Under the pieces are notes generated by a model that was not told where the DNA came from, made no database searches, and saw nothing but the letters and a program-made list of their open reading frames with translations. From NCBI RefSeq assembly GCF_003634105.1, contig NZ_RBIQ01000007.1, positions 930,001-994,000 of the forward strand: DNA of 64,000 nt. Reading direction: 5' to 3'. Position numbers and translations under genes: made by a program. Source of the stretch: Maribacter vaceletii (GTDB taxonomy: Bacteria > Bacteroidota > Bacteroidia > Flavobacteriales > Flavobacteriaceae). This document shows, in pieces, positions 51,030 through 61,066 of this stretch (its first letter is position 1; the number at the start of each line of letters is the position of its first letter).

Positions 51030-51992
51030 TTAAAAACCAGGTTTTATCTTACGAAGATACATATTTGCTCTAGAAGTTTGGTGTAATCCTGTATAGGCGT
51101 TTGCCATTTCTTTATATATTTTGTTTGCTAATGAAATATCATCTATTAAATAATCTATAGAAGCTTCTAAAATAGTAAGGGCTTCTCTGTATTTTTTATT
51201 TTGATTTAAAGCTAATCCTTGTGCATAATAAAAATAAGGCTGCAAAGGATATTGTTCTAAAGCTTCTTTAGAAATTTGCTTTACCAATGCATAAGCTTCT
51301 ATTCGTATTAGACCCTGAAGTCTAGTTTTATAAGACTGTGCTGCGTTATCTCTAGTATTTGAAGTTTTTGTAATAGTAGAAGTAGAATAAGAAACTGATG
51401 AAATTTGAGATTCTTGTTTTTTTAAAGCATCTTTTATTTTAGAATATAATACTTGTGTTTTATCTGTTCTTTTTAGCTTTTCTATCACCGCTAATGCTTC
51501 TTTATACTTTTCCTGGTTATAATAAATATGACTTAGGTTTTCTCTAAGTTTTAAATTACTATATGGAACCTCTTTAGTTATATTACTTACTGTATTTCCT
51601 TGTAATTGTAAGGCTTTAACTAGGGTGTATAAATACCACATATTCTCTGGCTTATTATTTAAAGCTTCTATAGCATAGTTTTGAGCATTTATGTATTGTT
51701 TATCTAATAAATAAACTTTTGCCAGCTCATGGCTCACAACAGCATTATTAGGCTCTTTTGCCTTACATTTTAGAAAGTGATTAATGGCTTTATCATAATT
51801 CTCAATGCCTTTTTGCTTTAACCCTTCAAAAAACTGTTCTTGAAAATCATCGGAATAGTCCTCTAAAAAGACCGCAGCGCTTTCTTCTATATCTATTTTA
51901 TCTTCTTGAGCTATAGCAGTATTATTCCCCAATAAGAGTATAAAAAAACACCCTAAATGAGATACTACTTTAAATATATTTCTAATTTTCAT
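51030..51992 (-). CDS. Exported tetratricopeptide-repeat protein
   Basis: A 320-residue protein from the ATG at 51992, which begins a signal peptide (MKIRNIFKVVSHLGCFFILLLGNNTAIA); the TTG six codons upstream is less likely. Several TPR units follow (IENYDKAINHFLKCKAKEPNNAV, KYKEALAVIEKLKRTD, PYFYYAQGLALNQNKKYREALTILEA). Acts as a protein-interaction scaffold in the periplasm. It belongs to the nucleotidyltransferase-TPR-DUF4292-EnvC block. Confidence 0.82.
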   Translation of the reverse strand: MKIRNIFKVVSHLGCFFILLLGNNTAIAQEDKIDIEESAAVFLEDYSDDFQEQFFEGLKQKGIENYDKAINHFLKCKAKEPNNAVVSHELAKVYLLDKQYINAQNYAIEALNNKPENMWYLYTLVKALQLQGNTVSNITKEVPYSNLKLRENLSHIYYNQEKYKEALAVIEKLKRTDKTQVLYSKIKDALKKQESQISSVSYSTSTITKTSNTRDNAAQSYKTRLQGLIRIEAYALVKQISKEALEQYPLQPYFYYAQGLALNQNKKYREALTILEASIDYLIDDISLANKIYKEMANAYTGLHQTSRANMYLRKIKPGF

Positions 51993-52130
51993 TGAAATGT
52001 TTTTTAGCAAAGAGAAGAATTTGTAATCCTTGTAAACTACTAAATTATTATAAAAACTTGAATATTTCTAAAAAGAAAGGCTTTCTATAACAAGGAATTA
52101 ACAGCGGCTAGAACAATTGCTTATAATAAA

Positions 52131-52160
52131 AATGCCTCGTAGGCTAACCCACGAGGCATT
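52131..52160 (-). terminator. Hairpin terminator from the CCTCG repeat family (copy 4)
   Basis: AATGCCTCGT (52131-52140) pairs perfectly with ACGAGGCATT (52151-52160), with GG/CC pairs inside; on the minus strand it is followed by TTTTTATT. It ends the nucleotidyltransferase transcript. The right half and the following TTAAATCT resemble 27721-27811, so the hairpin is also a repeat-family member. Confidence 0.7.
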
Positions 52161-52182
52161 TAAATCTATTTATAAAGTAAAA

Positions 52183-53199
52183 CTATTCCAAAACAGAATA
52201 ATCTCCGATACTTATACTTTCAAAATTACCATTAAATTTAGCATGATTACCAATCATGGCATTATCTAAATTAGCATTAGTAATTGTAGTATTTGTTTGT
52301 ATTAAACTATTTTTAATTGTAGAATTCTCTACTACAGAATTATCCCCAATAGAAACAAAAGGGCCAACTGTAGTGTCTTTTAAAACTACATTTTTACCTA
52401 TATAGCAAGGTTCAATAATATTTGCGTTTTCTAATTGTACAGAATTAGATATTAATTCTTCTCCGTCTGCTTCTAAAAAGCCTAGCATTCTTTGGTTGGT
52501 TTCTATGGTGATTTTTTTATTACCACAATCCATCCACTCATCAACGGTACCTGTTTTAAAAATCTTACCATCCGACATCATACGTTTAATACCATCATTA
52601 ATTTGGTATTCTCCACCGTTCATGATATTCTCATCTAGAATTTCTTGCAATTTTCCTTTTAAAACCGCAACATCTTTAAAATAATAGATACCAATTACTG
52701 CTTGATCACTAACAAAAGATTCTGGCTTTTCTACAAGCTCTACAATTTCATTTTTATCATTAAGTTTTACTACTCCGTATGCTTCTGGGTTTTCTACTTT
52801 CTTAGTCCAAATAACACTATCTGCTGTTGGGTCTAAATCAAACTCTGCTCTAATTAAAGTATCTGCATATGCAATTACTGCAGGGCCAGATAAAGAAGGT
52901 TCTGCACACATAATTGCATGTCCTGTTCCTAATGGTTTATCTTGTCTATAGATAGATGCTTTTGCTCCTAAGCTTTCTGCTAATTCTTTTAAACTAGCAA
53001 TTACATCTTCTCCAAACCAAGCTGGATCACCTAAAACAAAAGCAATTTCTTCAATTGGTTGTTTTAACACTTTAGCTATATCACTCACTAAACGATGAAC
53101 AATTGGTTTTCCTGCAACCGGAATTAATGGTTTAGGAACGGTTAAAGAATGTGGTCTTAGTCGCGAGCCTCTGCCCGCCATTGGAACTATTATTTTCAT
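52183..53199 (-). CDS. Sugar-phosphate nucleotidyltransferase
   Basis: A 338-residue enzyme from the ATG at 53199 (MKIIVPMAGRGSRLRP). The NTP-transferase signature PMAGRGSRLRPHSLTVPKPLIPVAGKPI and the VIAYADTLI metal region are present, and a left-handed beta-helix tail with hexapeptide repeats occupies about 235-338. It should make a nucleotide-activated sugar, for example glucose-, mannose- or GlcNAc-type, for cell-surface glycans. The exact sugar cannot be told. Starts the envelope block downstream of dut. Confidence 0.88.
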   Translation of the reverse strand: MKIIVPMAGRGSRLRPHSLTVPKPLIPVAGKPIVHRLVSDIAKVLKQPIEEIAFVLGDPAWFGEDVIASLKELAESLGAKASIYRQDKPLGTGHAIMCAEPSLSGPAVIAYADTLIRAEFDLDPTADSVIWTKKVENPEAYGVVKLNDKNEIVELVEKPESFVSDQAVIGIYYFKDVAVLKGKLQEILDENIMNGGEYQINDGIKRMMSDGKIFKTGTVDEWMDCGNKKITIETNQRMLGFLEADGEELISNSVQLENANIIEPCYIGKNVVLKDTTVGPFVSIGDNSVVENSTIKNSLIQTNTTITNANLDNAMIGNHAKFNGNFESISIGDYSVLE

Positions 53200-53331
53200 A
53201 CTTATTGTCCGCAAATGCGGATGTCTATTAATGGTTAAACTTAAATCCTACAAAGGCAGGAATCTCTTTACGCCTAATACAACGTAAAAATATCTTAATT
53301 ATTGGGGTTTAGCTTTAAGCTAATCTTATGT

Positions 53332-53766
53332 TTATTTTACCCCTGTGCTACCAAAGCCCCCTTCTCCTCTTGCAGTTTCGGATAATTCTTCTACTGAAAC
53401 CCACTCCGCTCTTTCATGTTTTGCTATTACTAATTGCGCAATACGTTCTCCGTTTTCTATTACAAAAGCGTTGTTAGATAAATTAACAAGTATAACTCCT
53501 ATTTCTCCACGGTAATCTGCATCTACAGTACCAGGTGCATTAAGCACGGTAACGCCTTTTTTAGCAGCTAAACCACTTCTTGGTCTTACTTGTGCCTCGA
53601 AGCCAACAGGAAGCTCTATAAATAATCCTGTTTTTACAATGGCTCTTCCCATTGGCTCTAATGTAATAGCTTCTTGAATATTAGCTCTTAAATCCATACC
53701 AGCAGATGCGCCAGTTTCGTAATGCGGTAAATCGTGGGACGATTTATTAATTATTTTTATTTCCAT
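53332..53766 (-). CDS. dut: dUTP diphosphatase
   Basis: A 144-residue trimeric dUTPase that turns dUTP into dUMP and keeps uracil out of DNA. All five motifs can be followed: AGMDLRAN (1), RPRSGLA (2), [17 protein letters not shown] (3), GERIAQLVI (4) and [10 protein letters not shown] (5). The gene overlaps the flippase gene by 20 nt, so it is translationally coupled to it. Confidence 0.96.
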   Translation of the reverse strand: MEIKIINKSSHDLPHYETGASAGMDLRANIQEAITLEPMGRAIVKTGLFIELPVGFEAQVRPRSGLAAKKGVTVLNAPGTVDADYRGEIGVILVNLSNNAFVIENGERIAQLVIAKHERAEWVSVEELSETARGEGGFGSTGVK

Positions 53767-55222
53767 TTTTTAAAAATACCTTTCTAAGGTTCTCGTTTTC
53801 TAATTTATATAGTAATCCTAAAAATATAGCTAGTAATATGTTTCCAATAATTAAATTTCTATTAAACCCATAAAAAGCAATTGCAGAGAAACTAATAGAT
53901 AATGCTAAATAAAATCCTATTTTTCTAAAGTTATAAGGAATAGGGTAATATTTTCTTCCAAAATAAAACGAAAGAAACATCATAGTGCCATAAGCAACTA
54001 AAGTTGCTACTGCAGAGGCCATATATTCAAAATATTTTATAAAAACTAAATTAATAACTATAGTTAAAATTGCACCAATTATAGATATATAAGCACCAAA
54101 CTTTGTACGATCTGTTACCTTATACCAAACAGAAAGGTTATGGTATATGCCTAAAAAGAAACTGGCAAGTACAATTATTGGAACAATAGACATTGCTTCC
54201 CAATAGGCAGGGTCACGTACAATAATTGTTTTTAAAACATCTGCATAAACTACAACTCCTAATAAAATTATGCTTCCTAAAACCACAAAGTAATTGGTAA
54301 TCTGGGCATATGCTTTTTGTGGATTCTCTGAATTAGAGTGACTAAAGAAAAAAGGTTCTATACCCATACGGAATGCCGTGGCAAATAGTGTCATAAATAA
54401 TGCTATTTTATAACATGCAGAATACATTCCTACTTTAGCTTCTGAGATATCCTTTGGTAATAACTTTTCTAATAAAACGCGGTCAAACACTTCATTTATA
54501 CTAAAAGCAATTCCGGCTACCATAACTGGCATTGCATATTTCATCATAGAATTCCATAGTACTTTATCAAAAACCCATTTCGTTTTTCTATACAATTCAC
54601 TCATCAATAAAAACGTAATACCACTTGCTATTACGTTAGAAATAAAAATATACGAAATCTGAAAATTTGGTTTGTATAGGGTTGATAAAATACCGTCTTG
54701 ATTTTCATTAACAAGCTTTGGGAGCAGTAGTAAAAAGAATACATTAAGACCAAGATTTATACCTACATTTAATATCTTAATAATTGCGTATTTCATAGGT
54801 TTCTCGTTTGCTCGTAACCAAGCAAACGGAATTACAACTATTGCATCTAATGCTAAAATACTAATTACATATCCTAAGTATTTTTTGTCTATTTCTAAGA
54901 TTTGAGACAAAGAACCAAAAAATAAAAACGCTATACAAACAAAAACAGCAGTTGTAATTACTATAGAAATTAAAGAGGTAGATACTACTGTATTCTTTTC
55001 TTTAGACTTGCTATAAAACCTAAAAAAAGCAGTTTCCATACCATAAGCTAATACCACGTTAAATATTGCAAACCAAGCAAATATTACGCTTACTTTACCA
55101 TATAAACCAGGCGCCATTACCGAGGTATATAAAGGCACTAAAATAAAGGAAAGCATTCTAGGCAATACCGTAGCAAGACCATATACAAAAGTCTGCTTAA
55201 AAAGTTTTTTTAACGGATTCAA
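53747..55222 (-). CDS. Polysaccharide flippase (Wzx/MATE-like, MVF superfamily)
   Basis: A 491-residue protein with about 14 membrane helices. N-terminal [32 protein letters not shown] is typical of Wzx-like O-antigen or teichoic-type flippases. It would move lipid-linked glycans across the inner membrane. Its position before dut and the nucleotidyltransferase, and near other envelope genes, supports a surface-glycan role. Substrate unknown. Confidence 0.87.
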   Translation of the reverse strand: MNPLKKLFKQTFVYGLATVLPRMLSFILVPLYTSVMAPGLYGKVSVIFAWFAIFNVVLAYGMETAFFRFYSKSKEKNTVVSTSLISIVITTAVFVCIAFLFFGSLSQILEIDKKYLGYVISILALDAIVVIPFAWLRANEKPMKYAIIKILNVGINLGLNVFFLLLLPKLVNENQDGILSTLYKPNFQISYIFISNVIASGITFLLMSELYRKTKWVFDKVLWNSMMKYAMPVMVAGIAFSINEVFDRVLLEKLLPKDISEAKVGMYSACYKIALFMTLFATAFRMGIEPFFFSHSNSENPQKAYAQITNYFVVLGSIILLGVVVYADVLKTIIVRDPAYWEAMSIVPIIVLASFFLGIYHNLSVWYKVTDRTKFGAYISIIGAILTIVINLVFIKYFEYMASAVATLVAYGTMMFLSFYFGRKYYPIPYNFRKIGFYLALSISFSAIAFYGFNRNLIIGNILLAIFLGLLYKLENENLRKVFLKNGNKNN

Positions 55223-55270
55223 TAGTCTAGAAATTAGAGTTTAAAAATAGTTATTTAAACTTAGGCAACA

Positions 55271-55300
55271 AAAAAGCTCTACTTAAAAGTAGAGCTTTTT
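55271..55300. terminator. Terminator at the end of the ATP synthase operon
   Basis: AAAAAGCTCTACTT (55271-55284) pairs with AAGTAGAGCTTTTT (55287-55300); with a realistic loop the stem is about 12 bp and ends in a T-run on either strand. It lies between atpG and the flippase gene. Confidence 0.85.
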
Positions 55301-55328
55301 AACGTATATATTTACTTGAAAAACTATT

Positions 55329-56189
55329 CTAACTATTTAAAGCCTCTGCACCACCAACAATTTCTAATATTTCATTAGTAATTGCGGCTTGTCTTGCTTT
55401 GTTATAAGTAAGTTTTAATTGATCTCTTAGCTCTGTTGCATTATCTGTTGCTTTATGCATAGCAGTCATACGAGCACCATGTTCACTAGCAAAAGAATCG
55501 CGAATACCTTTAAACAATTGTGTTTTTAAAGACTTTGGTATAAGTTCTTCAACAATCTCTAGTTTAGAAGGTTCAAAAATGTAATCTACATTTGAATTAG
55601 ACTCCCCTTCCATTGGTACAATTGGTAAAAATTGTTCCGTCATAACAATTTGCGTTGCAGCATTCTTAAATTTGTTATAAACGATCTCAATTTTATCATA
55701 TTTCCCTTCTGTGAAAAGAAGCATTAACTCTTCTGCTATTGCAGCAACATTATTAAAAGTTAAATCATCAAATACAGCACTATGATTTGCAATTACATTA
55801 TGTTTCTTAGAAAGAATATCATTAGATTTTTTTCCAATTGCAACAAAATCTACTTGCTTTCCTGCATATGTATTTTCTTCCAAAGAAATACATTGCTTGA
55901 GAATATTAGTATTAAAAGCACCACATAAACCTCTATTTGATGTAATGGCTACAACCAACACCTTATTTACAGGTCTATTATCTGCATACGTACTTCCTGA
56001 ATCTGCATCTAAACTTGCACTTAAGCTCTGTAAAAGCTCTGTAAGTTTATCTGCATATGGACGCATAGCTGTAATTGCATCTTGTGCTTTCTTAAGCTTT
56101 GCTGCAGATACCATTTTCATGGCACTAGTAATTTGCATGGTAGAAGATACCGATGCAATCCTATTACGTATTTCTTTTAAGTTTGCCAT
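55329..56189 (-). CDS. atpG: ATP synthase F1 gamma subunit
   Basis: A 286-residue central stalk subunit. The N-terminal MANLKEIRNRIASVSSTMQITSAMKMVSAAKL and C-terminal MHKATDNATELRDQLKLTYNKARQAAITNEILEIVGGA helices form the rotating coiled coil. It is the last gene of the operon; atpD and atpC (beta and epsilon) are not next to it, so they must lie elsewhere, as is usual in flavobacteria. Preceded by a repeat-filled spacer. Confidence 0.97.
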   Translation of the reverse strand: MANLKEIRNRIASVSSTMQITSAMKMVSAAKLKKAQDAITAMRPYADKLTELLQSLSASLDADSGSTYADNRPVNKVLVVAITSNRGLCGAFNTNILKQCISLEENTYAGKQVDFVAIGKKSNDILSKKHNVIANHSAVFDDLTFNNVAAIAEELMLLFTEGKYDKIEIVYNKFKNAATQIVMTEQFLPIVPMEGESNSNVDYIFEPSKLEIVEELIPKSLKTQLFKGIRDSFASEHGARMTAMHKATDNATELRDQLKLTYNKARQAAITNEILEIVGGAEALNS

Positions 56190-56260
56190 TCTTTTTAGTA
56201 TTTAGTACGCAGTATAAAGAGCTTTAAACTGCGTACTCATTACTTTGTACTATATTACTT
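56190..56260 (-). repeat. Intercistronic inverted-repeat element between atpA and atpG
   Basis: AGTACGCAGT (56204-56213) and ACTGCGTACT (56228-56237) are exact complements, with an inner TAAAG/CTTTA stem between them: about 15 bp with one mismatch. The flanks (TAGTATTTAGTA on one side, ATTACTTTGTACT on the other) resemble the sufC-sufD spacer at 621-690. It ends right before the atpG ATG. Function unknown; it may tune expression between cistrons. Confidence 0.6.
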
Positions 56261-57841
56261 TTAAGCTTTATACTTCGCCGACATTTCCTTACAAACAGCA
56301 CTTAATGTATCTGTAACTTCATCGGTAAGTTTTCCTGACTTTAAGGTATCTAAAACACCTCTATGCTTCGCATTTAAAAACTCAATAAAATCTCTTTCGA
56401 ATTCTTTTACTTTATCTACAGGAACATCTCTTAACAAGTTTTTAGAACCTGCATAGATAATAGCAACTTGATCTTCTACTGTAAATGGATCGTTTTGTGC
56501 TTGTTTTAATATCTCAACATTACGACGACCTTTTTCAATTACATTTAATGTAGCTGCATCTAAATCAGAACCAAATTTAGCAAAAGCTTCTAGCTCACGG
56601 AATTGTGCTTGATCCAGTTTTAATGTACCAGATACTTTCTTCATAGATTTAATCTGTGCGTTACCACCAACACGAGATACAGAGATACCTACGTTAATTG
56701 CTGGACGAACACCTTGGTTAAATAAATCTTGCTCTAAGAAAATCTGTCCATCTGTAATAGAAATTACGTTAGTTGGAATATAAGCCGATACATCTCCCGC
56801 TTGTGTTTCTATAATTGGTAAAGCAGTTAAAGAACCGCCTCCTTTTACGATTGGTTTTAAAGCATCTGGCAAATCATTCATATCTTTTGCAATATCATCA
56901 TCTGCAATAACTTTTGCAGAACGCTCTAATAATCTAGAGTGAAGATAGAATACATCCCCAGGATATGCCTCACGTCCCGGTGGTCTTCTTAATAATAAAG
57001 AAACCTCACGGTAAGCAACTGCTTGCTTAGATAAATCATCATAAATAATTAATGCAGGACGACCAGTATCACGGAAATATTCTCCAATAGCTGCTCCTGT
57101 CATAGGTGCATACACCTGCATTGGTGCAGGATCAGATGCATTTGCAGCAACAATAGTTGTATATGCTAATGCTCCTTTATCTTCTAATGTTTGTGCTATG
57201 GCAGCAACCGTAGATGCTTTTTGTCCAATTGCAACATATATACAATATACTGGTTCCCCAGCATCGTAAAATTCTTTTTGATTTAAGATGGTATCAATAC
57301 AAACCGTAGTTTTACCTGTTTGACGGTCACCAATAACCAACTCACGTTGTCCTCTACCTACAGGAATCATAGCATCAATTGCTTTAATACCAGTTTGTAA
57401 TGGCTCTGTTACTGGTTCACGATAAATAACCCCAGGAGCTTTACGCTCTAATGGCATTTTATAAGTATCACCAGAAATAGGACCTTTACCATCTATAGGA
57501 AGACCTAAAGTGTTTACAACACGACCTACAATACCTTCACCTACGTTTACAGATGCAATAGTTTGTGTACGTTTAACAACAGACCCTTCTTTAACATCTC
57601 TAGATGGACTTAAAAGTACCACCCCAACGTTATCTTCTTCTAAGTTAAGAACGATTCCTTTTAAACCCCCTTCAAATTCTACTAACTCTCCATATTGCGC
57701 GTTAGATAAACCATATACACGTGCGATACCATCTCCCACTTGTAATACTGTACCTACCTCGTCTAAGGATGCTGTAGCGTCAAATCCTGATAATTGTTTC
57801 TTTAAAATTGCTGATACTTCAGCGGCTTTTACTCCTGCCAT
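56261..57841 (-). CDS. atpA: ATP synthase F1 alpha subunit
   Basis: A 526-residue alpha subunit of the F1 head, binding nucleotide at non-catalytic sites. The P-loop is GDRQTGKT (171-178); [26 protein letters not shown] and [22 protein letters not shown] are diagnostic blocks. Complete and of normal length. Between atpH (47 nt) and atpG. Confidence 0.98.
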   Translation of the reverse strand: MAGVKAAEVSAILKKQLSGFDATASLDEVGTVLQVGDGIARVYGLSNAQYGELVEFEGGLKGIVLNLEEDNVGVVLLSPSRDVKEGSVVKRTQTIASVNVGEGIVGRVVNTLGLPIDGKGPISGDTYKMPLERKAPGVIYREPVTEPLQTGIKAIDAMIPVGRGQRELVIGDRQTGKTTVCIDTILNQKEFYDAGEPVYCIYVAIGQKASTVAAIAQTLEDKGALAYTTIVAANASDPAPMQVYAPMTGAAIGEYFRDTGRPALIIYDDLSKQAVAYREVSLLLRRPPGREAYPGDVFYLHSRLLERSAKVIADDDIAKDMNDLPDALKPIVKGGGSLTALPIIETQAGDVSAYIPTNVISITDGQIFLEQDLFNQGVRPAINVGISVSRVGGNAQIKSMKKVSGTLKLDQAQFRELEAFAKFGSDLDAATLNVIEKGRRNVEILKQAQNDPFTVEDQVAIIYAGSKNLLRDVPVDKVKEFERDFIEFLNAKHRGVLDTLKSGKLTDEVTDTLSAVCKEMSAKYKA

Positions 57842-57888
57842 TTGTTTTAGATATAAGGTTCTGGATTCCTAAAAAATCCGAAAATATA

Positions 57889-58428
57889 TTATAGACTACT
57901 TGTAAACTCTCTTTGTAAATTATTTAATTTATTGGCGATACTAGCATCATACTGCAAATCGCCTACACGTAACACAAAACCTCCAAGAATACTCTCATCA
58001 ACTTTGTTTTCTAAGGTAACTTCTTTTCCTGTTAACTTTGTTACTTTCTCTAATACTTTCTTTTCTAAACTTGCTGTTAAAGGAACTGCTGTTGTAACAA
58101 AAGCAATATCTTTCCCTTTTAACTGCTCATTAAGTATTATATATTTTAAAGCAACCTCATTTAATATAGAGATTCTTTTATTTGCTATTAAATTAGAAAT
58201 AGCTCCTTGCGTAATAGTATTACTTCCACTAAAAACCGCTAATAATGCACTTTTCTTAGTTTCTCCATTAACAATAGGGCTTTCTAATACATCTCGCAAT
58301 TCTTTGCTTTCTGCAATAGTGCTAACTATAGAACGCATATCTGCTTCCACTGCATCCACAGATTTATTATCGACTGCAAGGTCTAAAATTGCTTTGGCGT
58401 AACGAACGGCTGCTCTTGAATTGCTCAT
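57889..58428 (-). CDS. atpH: ATP synthase F1 delta subunit
   Basis: A 179-residue delta (OSCP-like) subunit that joins F1 to the peripheral stalk. The N-terminal RAAVRYAKAILDLAVDN and C-terminal LTGKEVTLENKVDESILGGFVLRVGDLQYDASIANKLNNLQREF follow the family. 6 nt after atpF. Confidence 0.95.
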   Translation of the reverse strand: MSNSRAAVRYAKAILDLAVDNKSVDAVEADMRSIVSTIAESKELRDVLESPIVNGETKKSALLAVFSGSNTITQGAISNLIANKRISILNEVALKYIILNEQLKGKDIAFVTTAVPLTASLEKKVLEKVTKLTGKEVTLENKVDESILGGFVLRVGDLQYDASIANKLNNLQREFTSSL

Positions 58429-58434
58429 CTTCTA

Positions 58435-58935
58435 TTAATTCAATTTAATATCTCCTAATAAACCTTCAACTAATTTTAGTTGCTTGTCTTTATCAGATAA
58501 CTGCTCTTTTATTACTTTCTCTGCAATTTCTACAGAAAGGCTACCAACTTGGTTTTTAATATCTGCCAATGCTGCTTTTTTCTCACTTTCAATAGCTGCT
58601 TGCGCTTGTTTAATAATTTTATCTCCTTCAGCCTGTGCTTGCTCTTTAGAATCCGAAATCATTTTTTCTTTAATTTCTCTAGCTTCTTTAAGCATAGTTT
58701 CTCTTTCTGCACGCGCTTCTTTTAATAACTTATCATTATCTGCTTGCAAGTTTTGCATTTCTTTTTTTGCATTCTCCGCTGCTAATAAAGCATCTTTAAT
58801 CCCTTCTTCACGATCTTCTACCGCATTAAGAATAGGCTTCCATGCAAATTTTCTTAATAAAAGAAGTAAGCCAACGAATAATAAAAGTTGCCAAAAAAAC
58901 AACCCAAATGAAAACTGTTCTATTAATTTATCCAT
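58435..58935 (-). CDS. atpF: ATP synthase Fo b subunit
   Basis: A 166-residue peripheral stalk subunit from the ATG at 58935 (MDKLIEQFSFGLFFWQLLLFVGLLLLL); the longer frame adds a non-conserved leader. One N-terminal TM helix, then a long charged coiled coil. Lies between atpE (83 nt) and atpH. Length typical. Confidence 0.94.
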   Translation of the reverse strand: MDKLIEQFSFGLFFWQLLLFVGLLLLLRKFAWKPILNAVEDREEGIKDALLAAENAKKEMQNLQADNDKLLKEARAERETMLKEAREIKEKMISDSKEQAQAEGDKIIKQAQAAIESEKKAALADIKNQVGSLSVEIAEKVIKEQLSDKDKQLKLVEGLLGDIKLN

Positions 58936-59018
58936 GTTTGTAAACGTAAAAAAATTAAATTTAAAATGTTTAATTAACAACAGCTACAACCAACCGTTGT
59001 AACTGTTGTTTAAATGTT

Positions 59019-59210
59019 TTATGATGCGAATAACGCAGCAAAACCAATACCTTCAATAAGAGCGGCAGCAATTAACATTGCTGTTTGAATCTTACCAGAA
59101 GCTTCTGGTTGACGAGCGATAGCATCCATCGCTGATCCACCAATTTTACCAATACCTAAACCAGCACCGATAACGATTAAACCAGCTCCTACAATAGTTG
59201 GGATTTCCAT
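59019..59210 (-). CDS. atpE: ATP synthase Fo c subunit
   Basis: A 63-residue, two-helix proteolipid forming the rotor ring. The ion-binding carboxylate is Glu53 in ALIEGIGF. The residue after it is Gly, and the Gln/Ser pattern of Na+-type rings is not seen, so proton use is expected. The polar loop is ARQPEASGK. Very short but complete for this lineage. Confidence 0.95.
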   Translation of the reverse strand: MEIPTIVGAGLIVIGAGLGIGKIGGSAMDAIARQPEASGKIQTAMLIAAALIEGIGFAALFAS

Positions 59211-59243
59211 AATATATATATTTAATTATTAAACATTCAATTT

Positions 59244-60320
59244 TTAATGGTCGTGGTGTTCCTCTACAGCAGAACCAAAATACAATGCCGATAACATTGT
59301 AAATATATAGGCTTGTAATGCTGCAACTAATAATTCTAGAAGTGAAAGGGCAAATGCCAAACCAAATGACAATGGACTCCCTATCCAGTTCTTGAAAATA
59401 AACATCATTCCCAAAATACTCATTAATACTACGTGACCTGCTGTAATGTTTGCATACAAACGAATCATTAATGAAAAAGGCTTAATTATAGTTCCTAATA
59501 ACTCTATAGGAGCTAAAACCAATTTCATAAACACAGGTACATCTGGCATCCAAAAAATATGTTTCCAATAGTTTTTGTTTGCTGTAAACGTAGTAATTAA
59601 ATAGGTAAGTAAAGCTAAAGCTAAAGTTACCGCTATATTGTTTGTTACGTTAACACCTAATGGCGTTAACCCTAATAAATTTATAATCCAGATAAAGAAA
59701 AATACAGTAAGTAAATAACTCATGTATCTTTTGTAGTGTTTTTTTCCAATATTCGGAATAGCAATATCATCTCTAATATAAAGCACTACTGGCTCTAACA
59801 AACGACCAATACCTTTTGGTAATGGATTGTTTTTATACGATTTTGCCATCCTTGTGAACATAAAGAACATAAGAATTGCCACTAGTAATATAAAAACCAC
59901 ATTTTTTGTAATAGAAAAATCCAATGGCTTTGTATTAGTTGCATGGTGGTGATCGTCGTAAGTGATAGTCCCTTCAGCATCCGTCTTTACAATTTTACCA
60001 TGATTTAATGCATAATAATTACCATCAACCTCAGCAACAGATTCTCCATGATGAAATTTTGAAGAAGAGAAAACTTTTAAACCGTTATCCCATAAAATTA
60101 CAGGAAGTGGAAATCCTACGTGCTCATTTTTTTCCTCATCTACAGTGTAAAGTGTAAAGTCATGAGAGTCTAACAAGTGGTGTCCTATAAATTCCTTTAT
60201 TTCGGATTTAAGATCTTTTTCAGTTTCCTCTACTGGATGGCTATTTTCTTTAGCGAAAACATTAATACCAAGTAAAAGTGTAGCGACTAAAAATATCTTG
60301 AAATAAAATGGTCTTTGCAT
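59244..60320 (-). CDS. atpB: ATP synthase Fo a subunit with exported N-terminal extension
   Basis: A 358-residue subunit a from the ATG at 60320, which begins a signal peptide (MQRPFYFKIFLVATLLLGINVFA). About 100 residues of beta-rich, His-containing sequence precede the first membrane helix, an extension typical of Bacteroidota and absent from E. coli AtpB. The proton-channel Arg lies in PFSLMIRLYANITAGHVVL. A promoter with TACATTTG lies 34 nt upstream. Confidence 0.94.
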   Translation of the reverse strand: MQRPFYFKIFLVATLLLGINVFAKENSHPVEETEKDLKSEIKEFIGHHLLDSHDFTLYTVDEEKNEHVGFPLPVILWDNGLKVFSSSKFHHGESVAEVDGNYYALNHGKIVKTDAEGTITYDDHHHATNTKPLDFSITKNVVFILLVAILMFFMFTRMAKSYKNNPLPKGIGRLLEPVVLYIRDDIAIPNIGKKHYKRYMSYLLTVFFFIWIINLLGLTPLGVNVTNNIAVTLALALLTYLITTFTANKNYWKHIFWMPDVPVFMKLVLAPIELLGTIIKPFSLMIRLYANITAGHVVLMSILGMMFIFKNWIGSPLSFGLAFALSLLELLVAALQAYIFTMLSALYFGSAVEEHHDH

Positions 60321-60353
60321 ATCTTTAAGAATATCGGTCTCGAAAAATCCGTG

Positions 60354-60381
60354 CAAATGTACGCTTTTATATCAAAAACAA
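60354..60381 (-). promoter_or_regulatory. Putative promoter of atpBEFHAG
   Basis: On the minus strand TTG (60379-60381), 17 nt, then TACATTTG (60354-60361) fit the Bacteroidota consensus, with a slightly short spacer. 33 nt before the atpB start. It could give the six core genes their own transcript, apart from atpZ and the 60438-60827 gene. Confidence 0.5.
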
Positions 60382-60437
60382 AAAGCATTTAAAAGTTTGT
60401 TTCTATTTTTATAAAAGAAAATTAAAATGCAAACTTT

Positions 60438-60827
60438 CTACAAATTATTTAACATTCTTGCTGCAAAAATAGTTTCTAGCGCTAAAGAAAGGAAGTAAGG
60501 AATAAAAAAAGCTGCAAATTCTACAGCTTGAATCTCCCCGTCTGCTTTATAAACAGGGTTAAAAATTATAAAAAAGAAAAGAAATTTAAGCATGCTCCCT
60601 CCTAGAAAAAAGAATCCTAACTGGGTTTTAAATTTATTTCTTGAAAAAAATAATAGAATAAAAATACTTATTGCTAGTAAAGAATTAACAAGATAGGATT
60701 CTACTATCATATTACTAAACAAACTTTTATTTAGTTGATTAAGAATAAATAAATGAATGCCAAACGTAATTACTATTATAGTAAAAAAAGTTATAAGAAA
60801 AGGGAAGAGTATTTTGTTTTTGGGCAT
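60438..60827 (-). CDS. Small membrane protein of the ATP synthase locus
   Basis: A 129-residue protein with four hydrophobic helices (for example ILFPFLITFFTIIVITFGIHLFIL, YLVNSLLAISIFILLFF). It takes the place where other bacteria have the AtpI-type protein, between AtpZ and AtpB, and matches the DUF6168-like proteins of flavobacteria. It may help c-ring assembly or ion handling; this is inference from position. Its start overlaps the atpZ stop by 1 nt. Confidence 0.7.
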   Translation of the reverse strand: MPKNKILFPFLITFFTIIVITFGIHLFILNQLNKSLFSNMIVESYLVNSLLAISIFILLFFSRNKFKTQLGFFFLGGSMLKFLFFFIIFNPVYKADGEIQAVEFAAFFIPYFLSLALETIFAARMLNNL

Positions 60828-61066
60828 TATTGCTTAATTCGCTTCAATTGTTTTAATACCAAATATAGCGCAATTGCAACTCCTATTATTGTACAAAATG
60901 CAGTAAACAATTTTTTTTCATTCTGGTAATGCACATCTAACCAAAGGCCTCCTTTGGCTGCTAAAAAAATAATAGCACCCATTTCTATTGCTATGCCAGA
61001 AAGGATGCCAAAATTCTTTAAATTTTTATTTTTTTTATGAGGCTTTTGCTGCTCCATTATTTGCAT
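60827..61066 (-). CDS. AtpZ/AtpI-family protein
   Basis: A 79-residue protein with two TM helices (FGILSGIAIEMGAIIFLAAKGGLWLDV and LFTAFCTIIGVAIALYLVLKQL), the AtpZ pattern linked to ATP synthase assembly and ion uptake. It starts inside the end of the bactofilin gene (32-nt overlap; a Met three codons later at 61057 is an alternative start) and overlaps the next gene by 1 nt, so translation is coupled along the row. Confidence 0.82.
   Translation of the reverse strand: MQIMEQQKPHKKNKNLKNFGILSGIAIEMGAIIFLAAKGGLWLDVHYQNEKKLFTAFCTIIGVAIALYLVLKQLKRIKQ

Noticed and set aside
53205-53224. Palindrome TCCGCAAATGCGGA upstream of the nucleotidyltransferase start
   Set aside because: Short stem, no T-run, no repeat elsewhere in the window and no match to a known operator; too little to call.
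58484-59002. Plus-strand ORF of 172 codons over atpF
   Set aside because: Ser/Leu/Ala-rich shadow of the Glu/Lys/Ala coiled coil of subunit b.
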